From NCBI GenBank assembly GCA_944548615.1, contig OX155960.1, forward strand, positions 14,216,447 through 14,280,446: a stretch of 64,000 nucleotides of DNA. Reading direction: 5' to 3'. The notes under the pieces are model-generated. The model was given only the letters and a program-made list of their open reading frames with translations. It had not been told where the DNA came from and ran no database searches. Position numbers and translations under genes: made by a program. Below, piece by piece: positions 10,612-23,791 of this stretch. How positions within the stretch are numbered: position 1 is the first letter of the stretch; the number at the start of each line of letters is the position of its first letter. The stretch comes from Micropterix aruncella (taxonomy: Eukaryota; Arthropoda; Insecta; Lepidoptera; Micropterigidae).

Positions 10612-11125
10612 AAATAAAGTTGTAAAACAATGTCGCCTGAAGTTGAGCACATCACGTGTCTCTGAATATAAAATTAGCGAAATGTAACACATCATGAGTC
10701 TGTCTCTTTTACCATCTTATTGAACATCGGATGGCGTCATGTTCGTCGTTATTTATTAAAAGGGTTAGGTAGCACCGCCTTCGTCTTATCCAAAATGAGA
10801 CAGGCAGAAGGAGGAGGATAAGGGAGGAGGGGGTTGGGGGGGGGGGGGGGGTGACGCCAGCTTGGGTTCGCCTAGATTTACCCGACCGTCTTATCCGTCA
10901 ATAAAAGGTAAGCCATTGTTCTGTTATAGAGTTAATTATGGGATGCGCCATTGTTTCTCGCGCTTTGGAAAGCAACTAACTACATTTGGGATAATATATT
11001 ATTATCGCCAATTAAAACTTTAAGCCTTCGGCCGAAAGCCGACGATGGATGATAGCGGTATGTGTTTCGAAACATTGTCGATGGCGGCGGATACTCACTA
11101 CATTGGGACAAATAGCGGAAAGATT
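10612..11125. other. Unassigned stretch with a G run
   Basis: A run of about 16 G (10836-10851) follows a GGAGGAGG purine tract. No gene or repeat partner is recognised. Confidence 0.4.
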
Positions 11126-11129
11126 CAAG

Positions 11130-11290
11130 CTAGTGTTTGTAGTTTCGTGCAGTTTAGGCCATAAGATACACTGTGTTTCCGAGTCAGTTCAACTCACGAT
11201 TCAGCTCCTATCCATTAACCACCTCGTGTAAAGGACTACACCGAGAAGGACTCTCGCGCCTCAGGCCTCGCGGCTAGGTACACGGATTTT
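11130..11290 (+). repeat. Family R1, copy H (5' portion only)
   Basis: It matches the start of the R1 copies at 40085-40275 and, inverted, 39835-40035. Shared blocks are TTTCGTGCAG, GGCCATAAGAT, CAGCTCCTATYCA and a GGACTCTCGCG-like block. The rest of R1 is missing. The open frame 11049-11231 overlaps this copy and is not conserved among copies. Confidence 0.6.
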
Positions 11291-11469
11291 TTCGATACTT
11301 TTTGATATCGAGTACTTTTGTTTCGATACCGATACTTTTGTACTCGATACTTTTCAAAACGATGCTTTTAATCAATGAGTACTTTTTGGGAAGTATCGTA
11401 TCGAATAAATCTTATGAATGTTTTTTTTTTAAACTAAGCTTTATGGCTAATGTTTATGTCTGCCGGTTA

Positions 11470-11945
11470 AAAAATAAATAAAACAGCACTAAAAACACGC
11501 TTTTATAAATGCACGTAAAAACCAAAATAGAATTGTTATAACCTTGAACATGATCGTCTTCAAAGTCCATTACGTGACCTTTTTCACAAGTGCAAACACG
11601 ACTATGATACGATATTTCATCATGGAATGCCAGTTCCTGTCTTTCATCATGGAATGCCAGTTCGGCTTCATCATCAGATCTTGAAACTTAATCGTGGTCA
11701 AAGTTCATTACAAGACCTTTCTAACAAGTCCAAACACGGCTATGATACGATATTCCATCATGGAATGCCAGTGCCTATCTTCCGGCTTCATCATCAGACC
11801 TTAAACCTAATCGTGGTCAAAGCCCATTCCAAGACTTTTCTAACAAGTCCAAACACAGCTATGATACGATGTTCCATCATAAAGTTCCAGTTCATATCTT
11901 CCGACTCCATCATCAGATCAGTTCGACAGTACCATATTATTGTAT
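11470..11945 (+). repeat. Family R5 with about three internal tandem units
   Basis: Units of about 119-139 bp repeat here, marked by CAAGTCCAAACAC at about 11586 (variant), 11725 and 11844. Each contains TTCCATCATGGAATGCCAG (itself partly palindromic) and TTCATCATCAGA. The left end, AAAAACACGCTTTTATAAAT, and one unit recur at 29975-30112. The 128-codon frame 11627-12013 is produced by the repeats and is not taken as a gene. Confidence 0.75.
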
Positions 11946-12530
11946 TGTCACCAGAACTAAATACAGCTGCTAATTTTCATGACTCTACGATCCTTGGAAG
12001 ATGGTTAAATTAGTTACCTTAGATTCCATTACATAGTTAGTTACATACAGGTCGACCTAATAAAAGCCTGTTAATAACAAGTGGTTTTGCTTCCTTCATT
12101 CATTATTGGTCGAAATAAAGTTCATTATGTTATCGTCTTCACGTTGAGGTTCGTTCACTGAACTCAACTCTCACCAGTGTTGCCAATTTAGCTACTTTGT
12201 CGTTAGATTAAGCGACATTTTGACACGAACAGCGACTTTTATTTTCATTTAGCGACAAAAAAAAACTACCGACTTTTCTAGCGCCTTTTTGATGTGGTAT
12301 TTCGATTATCATTTTACATTTTTTTTACCAATACCAGCAATATCGGTCCCCCTCCGAACGTTTATTTTTAAAGGCAGGCAGTACAATAAAAACACGAAAC
12401 CGATTAGCGCCCACAGCGACATAAACTTTTATTATTAATTGATTGCACAGAGGAAGAGTGGGAAATTTAATTACGTTTAAATAAATAATTAATAAACGTT
12501 GATTTGTCAATTTATATATTTTATGTATAT
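11946..12530. other. Unassigned stretch before the AT tract
   Basis: No motif or repeat partner is recognised. The run GCGACTTTTATTTTCATTTA and nearby TTAGCGAC repeats (12205-12260) make a small CGAC-rich patch. Confidence 0.35.
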
Positions 12531-12533
12531 ATA

Positions 12534-12736
<203 letters not shown>

Positions 12737-12936
12737 NNNNNNNNNNNNNNNNNNNNNNNNNNNNNNNNNNNNNNNNNNNNNNNNNNNNNNNNNNNNNNNN
12801 NNNNNNNNNNNNNNNNNNNNNNNNNNNNNNNNNNNNNNNNNNNNNNNNNNNNNNNNNNNNNNNNNNNNNNNNNNNNNNNNNNNNNNNNNNNNNNNNNNNN
12901 NNNNNNNNNNNNNNNNNNNNNNNNNNNNNNNNNNNN
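12737..12936. other. Assembly gap, 200 N
   Basis: It is exactly 200 N, which looks like a default gap size rather than a measured length. It removes the 5' part of the retroelement that follows. Confidence 0.99.
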
Positions 12937-12937
12937 G

Positions 12938-14212
12938 CTCTCCAGGATTCCATGCATGGCCCTATCAGCAACATCCGGCGAAGACGAATGGTACAATCGC
13001 ACGTACGAGTCGGTACGAAACGATCCATACGCAGCCCCGGAATACAAGATAGAGAACAATACACTGTACAAATACCACGCTCCCAGGAGAGGCGAGAAAC
13101 TGCTAAACCCATGGAGAATCGTTCCAAAGCTCGCAGACAGGAAAAACGCGATGAAAGAAATACATGAGGGAGACTTCGCTGTTCACTTCGGCATATTCAA
13201 AACTCTAAGGAAGCTGCAATCGTACTATTATTGGCCTGGAATGCAAAAGCAGGTGAAATCCTACATAAAAAGCTGCGACACTTGTAAAGCCCACAAAATT
13301 CGAACAGGGCCAGCCCAGGGCCTGATGGTCACTCCAAAATCTGTGAAAACCCCGATGCATACCATCAGCATCGATCTTATAGGGCCCGTTCCGAGATCAA
13401 TGAGTGGTTTCACATACATACTTTCCGTGGTCGATGTATTCACCAAGTTTTGCTGGCTATTTCCTTTAAGAAAAGCCACGTCGGTGAATATAAACAAACA
13501 CCTAGAAAACAATATATTTCTCACTTATGGTACTCCGGCCGTTATAACGTTAGATAACGCGACCTATTTCAGATCAAGAACATTTAAAGCACTAATCGAT
13601 AAATACAGAATCCCTAGACTATTCTACGGATGCGTCTACGCACCGCAATCCAATATGGTTGAGCGTTACAACCAGACAATAGAAACTAGCCTATCAATTT
13701 TGTCAGGCCAAAATCAAAGAATGTGGGATAAATATATTTATTTGATACAAAATGCTCTAAATAATCACATAAATCTCGCGACAGGATTTTCACCCTCGTA
13801 TCTAATGTTTGCTCGAGAGCCTTTTGTTGATGGAAGGTACCATAAAATGCTAGGGTACGTGCCAGATCAAAACTCCCAAATAGCAGTCGACAGCCCGCAA
13901 GAGTTCGCTAAGGGACTAGAAGCCTTGGCGGATACTTACGAAGTCGTGCAGGATAGATTAATGGAAGCTTTTAGAAACAGCGCGGCCAGGTATAATTTAA
14001 GGAGGAAAAACATCCAATTCTCAGTAGGTGACACTGTATGGGCAAAGAACCACACCTTATCGAGGAAAATAGATTTCTTCTCTAGTAAATTAGCACCCAG
14101 GTATACAAAATGCAAAGTTATCGCTAAAAAATCGCCAATCGCCTATGAATTAGCTGACATGAATGGGAAACCTCGCGGAACGTTCCACATCAAAGATATC
14201 GCTAGCGATTAA
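12938..14212 (+). CDS. Ty3/gypsy-type retrotransposon integrase (3' part of pol)
   Basis: Integrase inserts the reverse-transcribed element into the host chromosome. The frame is open from the gap edge to the stop at 14210-14212; the ATG at 12956 is internal, so no start is claimed. Counting from that ATG (418 residues): an N-terminal zinc-binding HHCC set at H70, H77, C107, C110; the catalytic core with D140 (in SIDLIGP), D200 (in LDN) and E236 (in VERYNQ), giving DD35E spacing; then a basic C-terminal region with TGFSPSYLMFARE and a chromatin-reading-like end (KLAPRYTKCKVIAKK). The segment after the core matches the pattern I know from the micropia/mdg3 group of Ty3 elements. No frameshift or stop is visible, so this copy may be young. 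Protease, reverse transcriptase and RNase H would lie in or before the gap. Confidence 0.92.
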   Translation, partial: LSRIPCMALSATSGEDEWYNRTYESVRNDPYAAPEYKIENNTLYKYHAPRRGEKLLNPWRIVPKLADRKNAMKEIHEGDFAVHFGIFKTLRKLQSYYYWPGMQKQVKSYIKSCDTCKAHKIRTGPAQGLMVTPKSVKTPMHTISIDLIGPVPRSMSGFTYILSVVDVFTKFCWLFPLRKATSVNINKHLENNIFLTYGTPAVITLDNATYFRSRTFKALIDKYRIPRLFYGCVYAPQSNMVERYNQTIETSLSILSGQNQRMWDKYIYLIQNALNNHINLATGFSPSYLMFAREPFVDGRYHKMLGYVPDQNSQIAVDSPQEFAKGLEALADTYEVVQDRLMEAFRNSAARYNLRRKNIQFSVGDTVWAKNHTLSRKIDFFSSKLAPRYTKCKVIAKKSPIAYELADMNGKPRGTFHIKDIASD

Positions 14213-17200
14213 ACGCGTCTAAGTAAATGGTAGCTGTGATGTCGTCGGAATGAATATACTCTCATAAACAGAAATAAACCGCTCGGAAAAGCTATGAAAA
14301 CTCGAAGACACCGTATTATGGTACACTAAAAGGTATTTACGAACAAGTATTAAAGGCATGAAACGGACCGCAATGTTATTTTCAAAAAATTAAAACAATA
14401 AATATATATGTACACATGTTAACAATATAAATAAAATAATAAATTAATTAAAATCCAATAAAATATATAACAATATAAAATAAAACAAACTAAAAGAAAT
14501 GCATTGAATTGATATCGATTTGACTTATAAAAACACACAATAATAATACATCAGATAGAAAACAACAATACAAAGAGCCTTGCCCCATCAAAAATAAACA
14601 AAATACAAAACTTACAATTTAAAGTTAAAAAAAAAAAAATTTTTTTTTTTAAATAAAAAAAAAATTTTTTTTACAAGTTATCTAACCCGGCTAATCACCG
14701 GGCTCGATAAGACAACATTCTCCATTTATGCAAATTTCAAAACTTCCTAAAAAATAAATAAATCAAAAAAAATAAAGGTCATATACTTACCAAATAAAAG
14801 ATAAAATCATAAATTCAAAAAATAAACAAATAACGTCCCTTTGCCTGAGCCATTACGGACCGATCTAAGAATAAAGATGTTTCTCTACCTCAATATACCA
14901 TTGTTATATACATATTAGGTTCGGTGCTACCCATCCAAATATAGAGAGAAAACACCTCCGGAATATCCGGGTTTTTATTATTTATTGGGTTTGGTGGTTA
15001 TATAGCCCGTCATTGGACAGAAACACCAGTGGAACCATTGGTTTCCGGGTATATGTACATCAACTGTCAGCGTAGAATTAAAATCAACATGTCAGCTCTG
15101 TTGCACAAATACCACTATGAATATCATTTATATTATATTATCGTCATTATTATTCGATCACGCGGCGAGTAAGTCGGCAGAACTAAGTAGCGACTAGAAC
15201 TCCGTACACAAAACCGTTGTGAATTCGACATGAACAGCTACAGAAAAATCTTTATTCGATCCCGGCATTTGCCAGGACATGGAGTCACTCCATACCATGA
15301 AAGTTTTCATAATAAAACACCCCCCCATAGATTAACCCGTAATGATACGTTTAGTATAAAGCTCAAATTAGTTTGCCCATCGAAAGCTCTGCAAATTTAA
15401 CATATAAAACCGATCTTAATTGCATATAAACATCTGTATACATTTACTCTTAATTTTTGTAAATATATTTCATACCATACGGTCAAGAATAGTAAAAAAA
15501 GGTACAAGACGGACAGCTTTAGGAATGAAAGGAAAGTATGATAGGGGTCCTGAACGGTGACGAAAGACAGGAGCGCGAACAGACAACGAAAGAGTAAACT
15601 CATGTTAAAATACCATTTATTATTATTATTACTAAGACTAAGAAAAACTACCATCAGACAGAATTTATATACAATACAAACATTGGATACCAAAGATCTC
15701 ACAAATCTTAAACAGTTAGGGAATATCTAGCGGAACAACGCATATTAGACATTCTATATTAACTATATACCATCAAGAGCAAAATGACTAGAAAGTCAAA
15801 GACTGTGGTTTTGTCGCGAAAAGCGCGCATACTTTTTCAGTCCTCCCGTCCAAATAAAAGCAAATAAAATAACAAGGTTCTATAAAAAATAAAAACACAA
15901 ATTATACAATAATACATGACAAAGCCCATATAAAATATTACATTCCAATATACTTAAAAGAATAGCAAATAAATAGCAACATTTACTCACATAATATACA
16001 AACCCTATAAAAAATACATAAATAAAACACGGTCGATCATGGGTCTCGCAAATTAAAATTACGTGAACCCGAGTCTGTATACTTCAGACAGGTCCCCAAA
16101 ATATACATACACAAAATTATAAACAAACCGGCAAAATTATATATATTAAAAATATACATTATTAATAAGGAACATATAGCCTTCCTAATATTATTTATGC
16201 GCCAATGCGCGAATGCTAATATACAATGCACATATAGATAAAAACAATCCATGATTAAATATTACACCCAAAATGACGTTAAATCAAATTCAATATTATA
16301 ACCGGTTCCCCTTTTTCCCCCCTTTTTGCCTAAAAGTCATAAAAATAATAAAATACAACAAGGGCATTAAAAAAATAAATATAGGAGAGATCTGATATCG
16401 AGGAGAAATAAAATGCAAATAAAATCAAGCCCCATATATAAAATATCACAATAAATCGATAAAAATTTAACCATTGCACAACATTTTTATAAGTTTAATC
16501 AAAAGTCGTAGCGCATCTCGCTAACGGACCACATTCATTCCCCCTTATAATCCATAAATTATTACATCAAAGTGCAGAAGACGCACACGCACCTCTGCGT
16601 CCATATTATTAAAGTCAGTAAAAAAGAAAGGAAAAAGAGAGCTACAAATGTACATATCAGCATAGAATATAAGTATATAAATATCGTATAATCACTAATC
16701 AGGTCATTATGTCTAGATAAAATGTTTGTTTTTAAATATTAGTAACGCTGTTTCATAATAACTTTTACAGTAACTCCGTCAATAAAGAGTACTGATTTGT
16801 ATACCATACGTACCTAATCGGACACATAATATTAACTGCATACATAGTAATAGCAACTTAGTACATAGAAGATTAATGCTAGTTTATTTCTGTTTAATTA
16901 AATTTCTTTAGGAAAGGAAATAGCAAATAGAATAACTGTCATTCTGTTATACATTCCACTGAGGAATAAAATATTGTAAGATCACACAAGGGTATAAATT
17001 GAATAAAAATGGAAATATATAGTTAATTGTTTGTAAACGAGGATATCACAATACCTACTCATGGTACAGTGAAACAAGCCTATCCTTCTTACCTCACCCA
17101 TCCTAGTAGTACCAGATAAAGAAACATTAGTATCTCGACAAGATGATGCCGCATACCTTTCTCAAATTCCAGAAAATTTGGAGCAACGATGCAGAAAAGG

Positions 17201-20200
17201 CCATACTCATAACGACGTTACTATGATGAACCGATGCAGCGAATATCGACCCAATAATTATAAAGGGATCTACACGCTAATCAATTGGATACGACAAATT
17301 TACTACCGATCGTCCAAGGAAGAACACCGTTAAATTCAACTTGCGATCCGGAATTTATAACTACAAGCAGTCATAGCAGGTAAAAGACACATTTTCCTTA
17401 CCTCTATAGACATTAGGACTTCAGACCAGATGACCAGCACCAGAGGACCACTAGTCGCCGTACAAACAGCGTACCCGATGACGTCCGTATAATGGATATG
17501 CACACAGGAATACAGCAAGTACCATGCATATCATGCATGTATTGTACCACTAGCATGCAGCTCTTTTCCCAGATGCTCTTTGAGTGAAAGACACTAAGAA
17601 AGTGCCATTCAGTTAGTTATCGTTAAAAGTGAGAGTGCAATTAATTCGAGTCTAATATCTTACGGTATTTCAGTGGAATGGACATTTGAAACCGCTAAGC
17701 TACCTATTCAAGTTCCCGTATTAATCAATTCTACACAGGACTTACATAAGCAAAGTGTTCATAAATTGCCACCTACGAGGAAAATTACCACGACAACGTA
17801 ATAGTACACAGGACTTTATAAAGCGAAGTGTCAATTTTAATTCATTACCCGAATTTTACAACATTACTTCAACTTAATGACCCAACATATAGACTTTTAT
17901 AATCTGCTCCTGCACACATAGACTTTACTGCAAAGCAAGTGGCGTAGCATAGGAAGATACAGTTTTAAAAGACTCTATACTTCGTAGCAGAAATTTGGCT
18001 TCGTAGCGGAATTCAAGAAACTAATGCTTGTTTCCATTTTTCTTGTCTGTCGTAAGGTGACGTAAACCACGCTGCAGCCGACACCCTAGAGTGTCACGAC
18101 GAAATCGACGATCAGCCATTATTCGAGGACACACTTAGACGTCTACAGGACCCAGGATGCGACCGGAAGGATGTCAACGCGATCTACATTTAAATTTGTA
18201 AATTGTAAAGGGCCATATCCAAACTATATATCCACTTAACGTTAAAAAACGAGCAAGTGACTTCCATGACTGAACTTCTAGCGATAAAATACCCGTGACA
18301 TTTCCATATTACTCCATATATTTCCTTTCCGATCTCATAATCTACATCATAATTCATAACCAAATGCATAGGACACAAACCATATTAATACTTAGAAAAA
18401 TAGAACTTTAAATCAAAACTTATAAATTTTCCATCCTTTTCACATGTCAAATCAAACTTACATATACGTAAATATCAAATAAATTAATTTAGGTCTAATA
18501 TATAGGACATATAAAACAAAAACTAATAATAAGTAATTGTTAAATCCAAGCACAAATACAGTACCTCACCAGTAGCTACGCTTCGTAGCAAGTGTTAGGC
18601 GTAGCGACTCATAGTATAATTTGTTTCTATTTGTTTATTGCTTCTTTTTGTTAATGCCACCGTGGACGGTGACGTTGTTATCTACCCGGCATGTAATGCT
18701 GCTGCATTACACTATACTTAGAAAGTATACCATTATAGTCTAATACTTATAAAATAATTAATCCAGTTAAGCAAATCCATTCATTGTATAAACTTGCCTT
18801 GCAATAGACGTCTAGTCTTTGTACGTCACTAGTCAGCTCATCCGCAGCGGAGAGATTTTTTCAGTATTACCATTGCGGGTAATAGTTTTTTTTTTTGGCT
18901 ACCGGACCTCGAGGAAGACGGTCGATATTTTCGGAGAGGGCGCGCCCGCTATGGCGGCGCGGCGCGCCCGATTCATTCACTACCCTGCATCCAGCCACTG
19001 CAGATTAAAATTCTTATTTAAAGCCAGTACGAGATATAGAAGCATTTGAATCTTTAACTAAATTCAGTGTAACACCTGGGCAGGCCATCGAGGAATCCTC
19101 AACCCTACAAGGCAAGTCGCTCACTGTACCATTAACCGCCTCTATTCTCGCTTCTTGTAATGTCTCGCTCTTTTATAATTTTCTATTACAATTTTAAAAT
19201 CCATTTATAATTAAACTAATGTGAAGCAGACGCCAGAAACCGCGTCGCTTCGAAAGGAACCCAGGTTATTGTAATATCGCCGTTAGGCCAGGGTTAGGTT
19301 AAAATTAACTATAACGTTCTACCGATAGAAATAGATTAAATAGCATAGCCGGCTTGTCCGCCGAATAAACGTGCATAGTTCACTTTTTCCTAAATTTTCA
19401 TAAAATGTGCTACCCCCCATTAGGTCGAAAAGGTGAAAGTCGACCCGCGAAACCCTTTCTATAATACCGTATTCTCGGAGTGCAATCCCCTCGATATCAG
19501 GTCCCTCAAAATATTCTCTTTCAAGTCTCTACCCCACGAAACAAAATCCCAAATCGCAAGCTAATTTTTGAATCTCTTTCCCAAAGTACAAGTCCAAAAT
19601 CTCGAAAATATTATCTTTCAAATCACGTCTCAATAATACAAAATATCAACCATCTAAACTATTTTCCTTTATTTTATTAAAAAATCTTTACCCAATAAAA
19701 AGAATAGAACCAAGGTCAGGTCCCCGATAAATAATATTCCTATTCAAACATTTATCTAAAAAATATAAAATCTAAATTCCCGACTTATCCAAATTCCATT
19801 AGATTCTTACTCCACCGTAACATAAAATTAAAGCGATCATTTTCCATAATCCTAAACATAAGAATAAATCATTTCCAATCATTATCAATCGACGTCTCTC
19901 TAGAAAAATCTACGGTTCAACCGAAGGAGATACCCGCATCCCGATACAGACAGACTTCAACGCCTACCCGACTCCTAAAAAAATCCGAAACCCTGAATTT
20001 CAATCACGAAAATCACGGAAGCTCGATAGAAAAATTCATAAAACCTTCGAAACTTAATTCGGCCTTGATATGCGCATTAATTAAAATTATATAGAAAGAT
20101 CGGAGAACCTATGCACAGGAACGCAACATGTACCATAAATTTTCGAAAAATATATTCTTCTTTATAATAAAAACTCCATTGTAAGGCATTATGTTTCATT

Positions 20201-21172
20201 TAATAAAAAAGGTTTAAAAATTGGTAATTCTATAATCTTCTCAGAAAAATTCGTAATAATTCGAATTCGAGACGTAAGACGTGCAAGCGGAGCCAGGGAG
20301 AGAAAAGAAAGGTTCACAGGGTTAAGAACCATTAATTTGTGTTCGGACGAACCGAGCCTTATCATTTAAATTCTACGAACTCTAGTCTTGGAAATTTCTA
20401 TACATTTCTTGTTTAGTCAATCGTTCAAAACACGAATCAATAAAGATAGAATCGCGAAACTTCTAGCTATTCTCCTTAATATTCATTTCTACAGGTCATT
20501 TAAATTTGAAATTAAATTCGATAATATAATAAATAAATAGATCCAAAATCATCACCCAAAAGTAAAGATAAATTTCAATTTAAATTATCATTCAGTAATT
20601 CCGGACCGATTGTAAAAGATATTAAATCGCGCCGGGCGAGCGATCTCAGACCGGTTCGTTATCAGTAGGCGGGCCGCGACGGCCCGGCGAGCGCGGCGAG
20701 CGCCGGCGCCACCTGTAGGTGCGGAGGTGAAGGAGGGGGCCATTGCCGCTGCGACGTATCCGAAGATAGAGGGCGCTGCGCCATTTTACCACAATCTACT
20801 TCCCGCGAATTGAGTACGGATTCGAATTCACAGAACGCTCTCCATAATTAAATAAATTTTATAATCTACAAAGGCCAGCATAGGAAATTTCAATCCATAA
20901 TCAATAGCCCTTAATTAAATAATTCAAGTATATTTTTCAATCCATAGCAAGTATACCCCATCCAACTTGATCGCCCGTCTGCCTCACAGACGATCCCGAC
21001 TTCCGAGGACGCCACTAATAAGGCGGGATAAAAACCACCCCTGAGGATCACATATTCCGACTTGAGCTAGTGAGGCCCCGTCAGTGACGTTCCTCCTCCC
21101 ATAATCTAGACCAACCGCTAGGCGAAGGCGTGCGTCTAGCTTTTTGTGCGTGAACCCATACCCATAATTATC
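14213..21172 (+). mobile_element. Long non-coding tail or LTR of the Ty3 element (uncertain)
   Basis: Nearly 7 kb follow the integrase stop without a supportable gene. The plus strand is strongly A-rich for long stretches. A 20-base purine run lies at 16622-16641 (a possible polypurine tract) and AATAAA at 19367. A G+C-rich patch with GGCGCGCCCG twice lies at 18938-18973, and another G+C-rich block at 20630-20770. Near the right end is a run resembling LTR ends (ACTAATAAGGCGGGATAAAA). I cannot place LTR borders without a second copy, so one very long LTR, a long UTR plus LTR, or unrelated DNA all remain possible. Confidence 0.4.
14634..14674. repeat. A-run/T-run palindromic tract
   Basis: A13 is followed directly by a T run, then A and T runs again. 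This could be a cruciform-prone site or an assembly-sensitive homopolymer. Confidence 0.8.
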
Positions 21173-21178
21173 ACGGAT

Positions 21179-21199
21179 TGGCGCCCTGGAACTTGACGG
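21179..21199 (+). other. Possible retroelement primer-binding site
   Basis: TGGCGCCCTGGAAC lies 6 bp after ATTATCA, a plausible LTR end. Many Ty3/gypsy elements have a primer-binding site beginning TGGCGCC just after the 5' LTR. If correct, a second element begins here in the same orientation, and its internal region was lost into the (AT)n tract. Confidence 0.4.
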
Positions 21200-21286
21200 T
21201 TTCCTAAAAATTAGATATTATCCGTGACATAATGGCATTTATCCGATCTGCTTACAATACTATATAACCATTATAAACGGGGCACG

Positions 21287-21584
<298 letters not shown>

Positions 21585-21699
21585 CCTACACATATATAAA
21601 CATAGCAAATAATACACGAGATTTGATATTAGTTAGTAATATATAATTTAATAAAATAACTTAAATTATTAGCGAGAGCAATTGAGACTCCGCATACAT

Positions 21700-21870
21700 T
21701 GGACCCATTTCAAGCAGGTACTTCTTTATAAGTATTTCGAATGAATTTAAGTTGTTTGCATTCTTATAATTCTCCTATAAATTATTATAAAATCTCGGCG
21801 CAAGGAAGTAAAAATGACTTTGGGCAAATGAGGACTATTAACCGAATGGATGCCGGCTATAAATAAATAT
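21700..21870 (-). pseudogene. Decayed LINE C-terminal fragment
   Basis: On the minus strand, two frames joined by a shift read like the end of a LINE ORF2: a stretch ending in PHLPKVIFTSLR, then PRFYNNL, a stop where LP is expected, ENYKNANNLNSFEILIKKYL. The pattern of a YN-L-P-type motif followed by a charged helix ending in KKYL is typical of jockey/CR1 C-termini. At least one stop and one frameshift are present. Confidence 0.5.
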
Positions 21871-22122
21871 CTATCAATATTTATTTTTGATAAAATTTAT
21901 ACAATAATGAAGTTTATAATAATTATTATTCGTTAGAGTATGTAAACCTTTAATGCTTTCATTTCCTAGAATGTAGAGCCGTCCACGCTGCGGTGTGAGT
22001 GGTATGATAAAAAAGTAATTACCATTTTAAGATTTAGCAAGATTCGATTTATCGATCTGGTTAATTTTTTTAAACCTTAAACATCGCCACAAGCCATAAC
22101 TACCAATTTCATTAATGACAGT

Positions 22123-22349
22123 GTGGAAAAACGAACTAAATCCGAAAAAAATAGCTCTGCAATATTGAGTACAAATTCAACAATGACAGCCATTGCTGTG
22201 TTGGCGATTAATTATTTTATTTTATTTTATCCGCATCCAAACTTTTCTCTGGTCGTAACGGTCTCCGTTCCATCGGGTTCAGAAGAGGGAGGAAGAGAGA
22301 GTGCACCCGTGGTCGCGCGCCCACCTATGCACTATAACATAGCCGGCGC
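22123..22349 (+). other. Open frame interrupted by the hAT element (not recognised)
   Basis: An ATG frame runs from 22123 into the hAT insertion point. If the 1442-bp element and one target duplication are removed, the same frame continues from 23800 to a stop at 23876-23878. The joined product would be about 100 residues. I recognise no domain, and the composition (S, T, G, R rich) is not diagnostic. It may be chance. Confidence 0.2.
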
Positions 22350-23791
22350 CACGGGCGTAGCTATAGCTTTCACATGGGGGGGGTCCGCGGGTACGAAAAT
22401 GTACAAAGATAAACTAGTTATTGGCCGGACTTCACGCCGAAAAAAGCAAAATTCTAAACTCTAATCTCAGTTATTTAAAAATTACATAAACATTAAAATA
22501 CACGCAAGTTAATCGCAGACAAATGATAGTTACTTTAAGTACCTACCTTTAAATAAAATAAGTAAATAATGTCGGCAGAGCATTTATTTATGACATTATA
22601 TTCTAGGTACTTATTATTATAAACAAGAACGTTTGTGAGGATGTATGGATGCGCTTTCACGCAAAACTTTAAAAACTTTAAAGTACTTATAACATTCAGC
22701 CTTTTACGCCTTATGGCCAACATATTTATAATTTCGTTAGGATCCAGCTGGACCGCTATATCACGATGAACACTCATCAATCAGTCGTTCATCAATCGAC
22801 CCAGTCAGTCGTTCATCTCCCGTGCTATTTCTCAAGTAGTTTTTCAACCTCTTTAAGGTAGAAAAACACCTTTCTGGGGTTGCTGTGGACACTGGGAGTG
22901 TGGCCAAAATAGTGAGCAGCATTTTTATTCTAGGAAAGAACTGATTCTCGCACTGGTCAAGAGTTTCTAGTGCGGTAGATGGTTTTTCCGTCATAGATTT
23001 TCAATGATTCTGCCATATTTCATATTCAATTGGAAAAGTATTCGCTTTAGTCTGTACCAAAAATAATAGCACAATTTTTTTAAGGCTTTCTTTTATCTTA
23101 GAGTCATCATTGGTCTTTTCAGGCAGAATCATTTGAATCCCTTCGATTGTCTCTTCATGTGGCTTAAAGCGTGCATCAGGTTCTGTAGCCACATGTTCAA
23201 TGAAAGGGTAAAATACATTTCTACGGTAATATATTTCGGCAGTTTCTCCTGGAGCATTGCTGCGCTGGGTATGCCTTCCAGTCGTTCTTGGAACAATTAT
23301 GTCGCTGAACTCATCTGCTTTGCTTGCTCAAAAAGAATGGTGAACTTATTTTCGTTCCGAATATTAATAGTTTTTATTGTTTTCACATAACTACAAATGT
23401 TGGTCAAATCAACATTGACCTTCTGCATTGCTTTGTTTAGGTTTGATGTGTATGAAAATACTTTTCCTAGTATAACTAACGACACGATAAACTGGCTGTT
23501 TTCCATGGCTGTTTGTATTTGGTATGCTTGAGTGGCAACATCTCTATTAGCAGAATCATCTTGAAGTGCCTCAATTGTTGCGCGTATTACGGGAAGCATT
23601 TCTGCAAATATTTCAACAGCCACATGTTTTTCTGTCCATCGTGTCTCACAAAGAGAGATAAGCATTGAATGAGATGATTTAACTTGATCTGCAATTTTCT
23701 TCATAAGGCCGTCCCGAAGTGGAGACATGCTAAGGGGGGGGGGGGGGGTCCGGACCCCCTAAACCCCCCCCCCCCCTTATATACGCCCATG
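22350..23791 (-). mobile_element. hAT-superfamily transposon, 1442 bp, with 8-bp target duplication
   Basis: The element begins CACGGGCGTAGCTAT and ends, reversed, CATGGGCGTATATAA; these are related terminal inverted repeats starting with CA. Identical 8-bp direct repeats, GCCGGCGC, flank it at 22342-22349 and 23792-23799, the target-duplication length of hAT. Homopolymer-rich subterminal sequence (GGGTCCGGACCC with long G and C runs, about 23734-23776) sits inside one end. The transposase remnant is on the minus strand. Confidence 0.92.
22795..23728 (-). pseudogene. hAT transposase remnant (ZMYM-like type)
   Basis: The transposase would cut and rejoin the element ends. On the minus strand the readable pieces are, in order: about 143 residues (23728-23297) containing CETRWTEKH, the usual hAT core motif; after a frameshift near 23300, a segment with ETAEIYYRRNVFYPFIEHV and RFKPHEETIEG; then, after a second break at about 23000, the C-terminal dimerisation block LPVSTATPERCFSTLKRLK followed by YLRNSTGDERLTG. 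That order is typical of hAT transposases related to vertebrate ZMYM and P52rIPK-like proteins. The N-terminal zinc finger and first catalytic Asp region are absent. The C-terminal ERLTG region is followed by a short imperfect duplication (DERL repeated). It cannot make a working enzyme. Confidence 0.88.

Noticed and set aside
11586..11940. CRISPR-like array
   Set aside because: The units are about 120 bp and are repeated throughout, without unique spacers, and the context is eukaryotic.
11627..12013. 128-codon frame as a repeat protein
   Set aside because: It follows the 119-139 bp DNA tandem units, whose lengths are not all multiples of three, and has no recognised domain.
12956..12958. 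ATG as integrase start codon
   Set aside because: The frame is open upstream to the gap, and Ty3 integrase is the end of a pol polyprotein, so this Met is internal.
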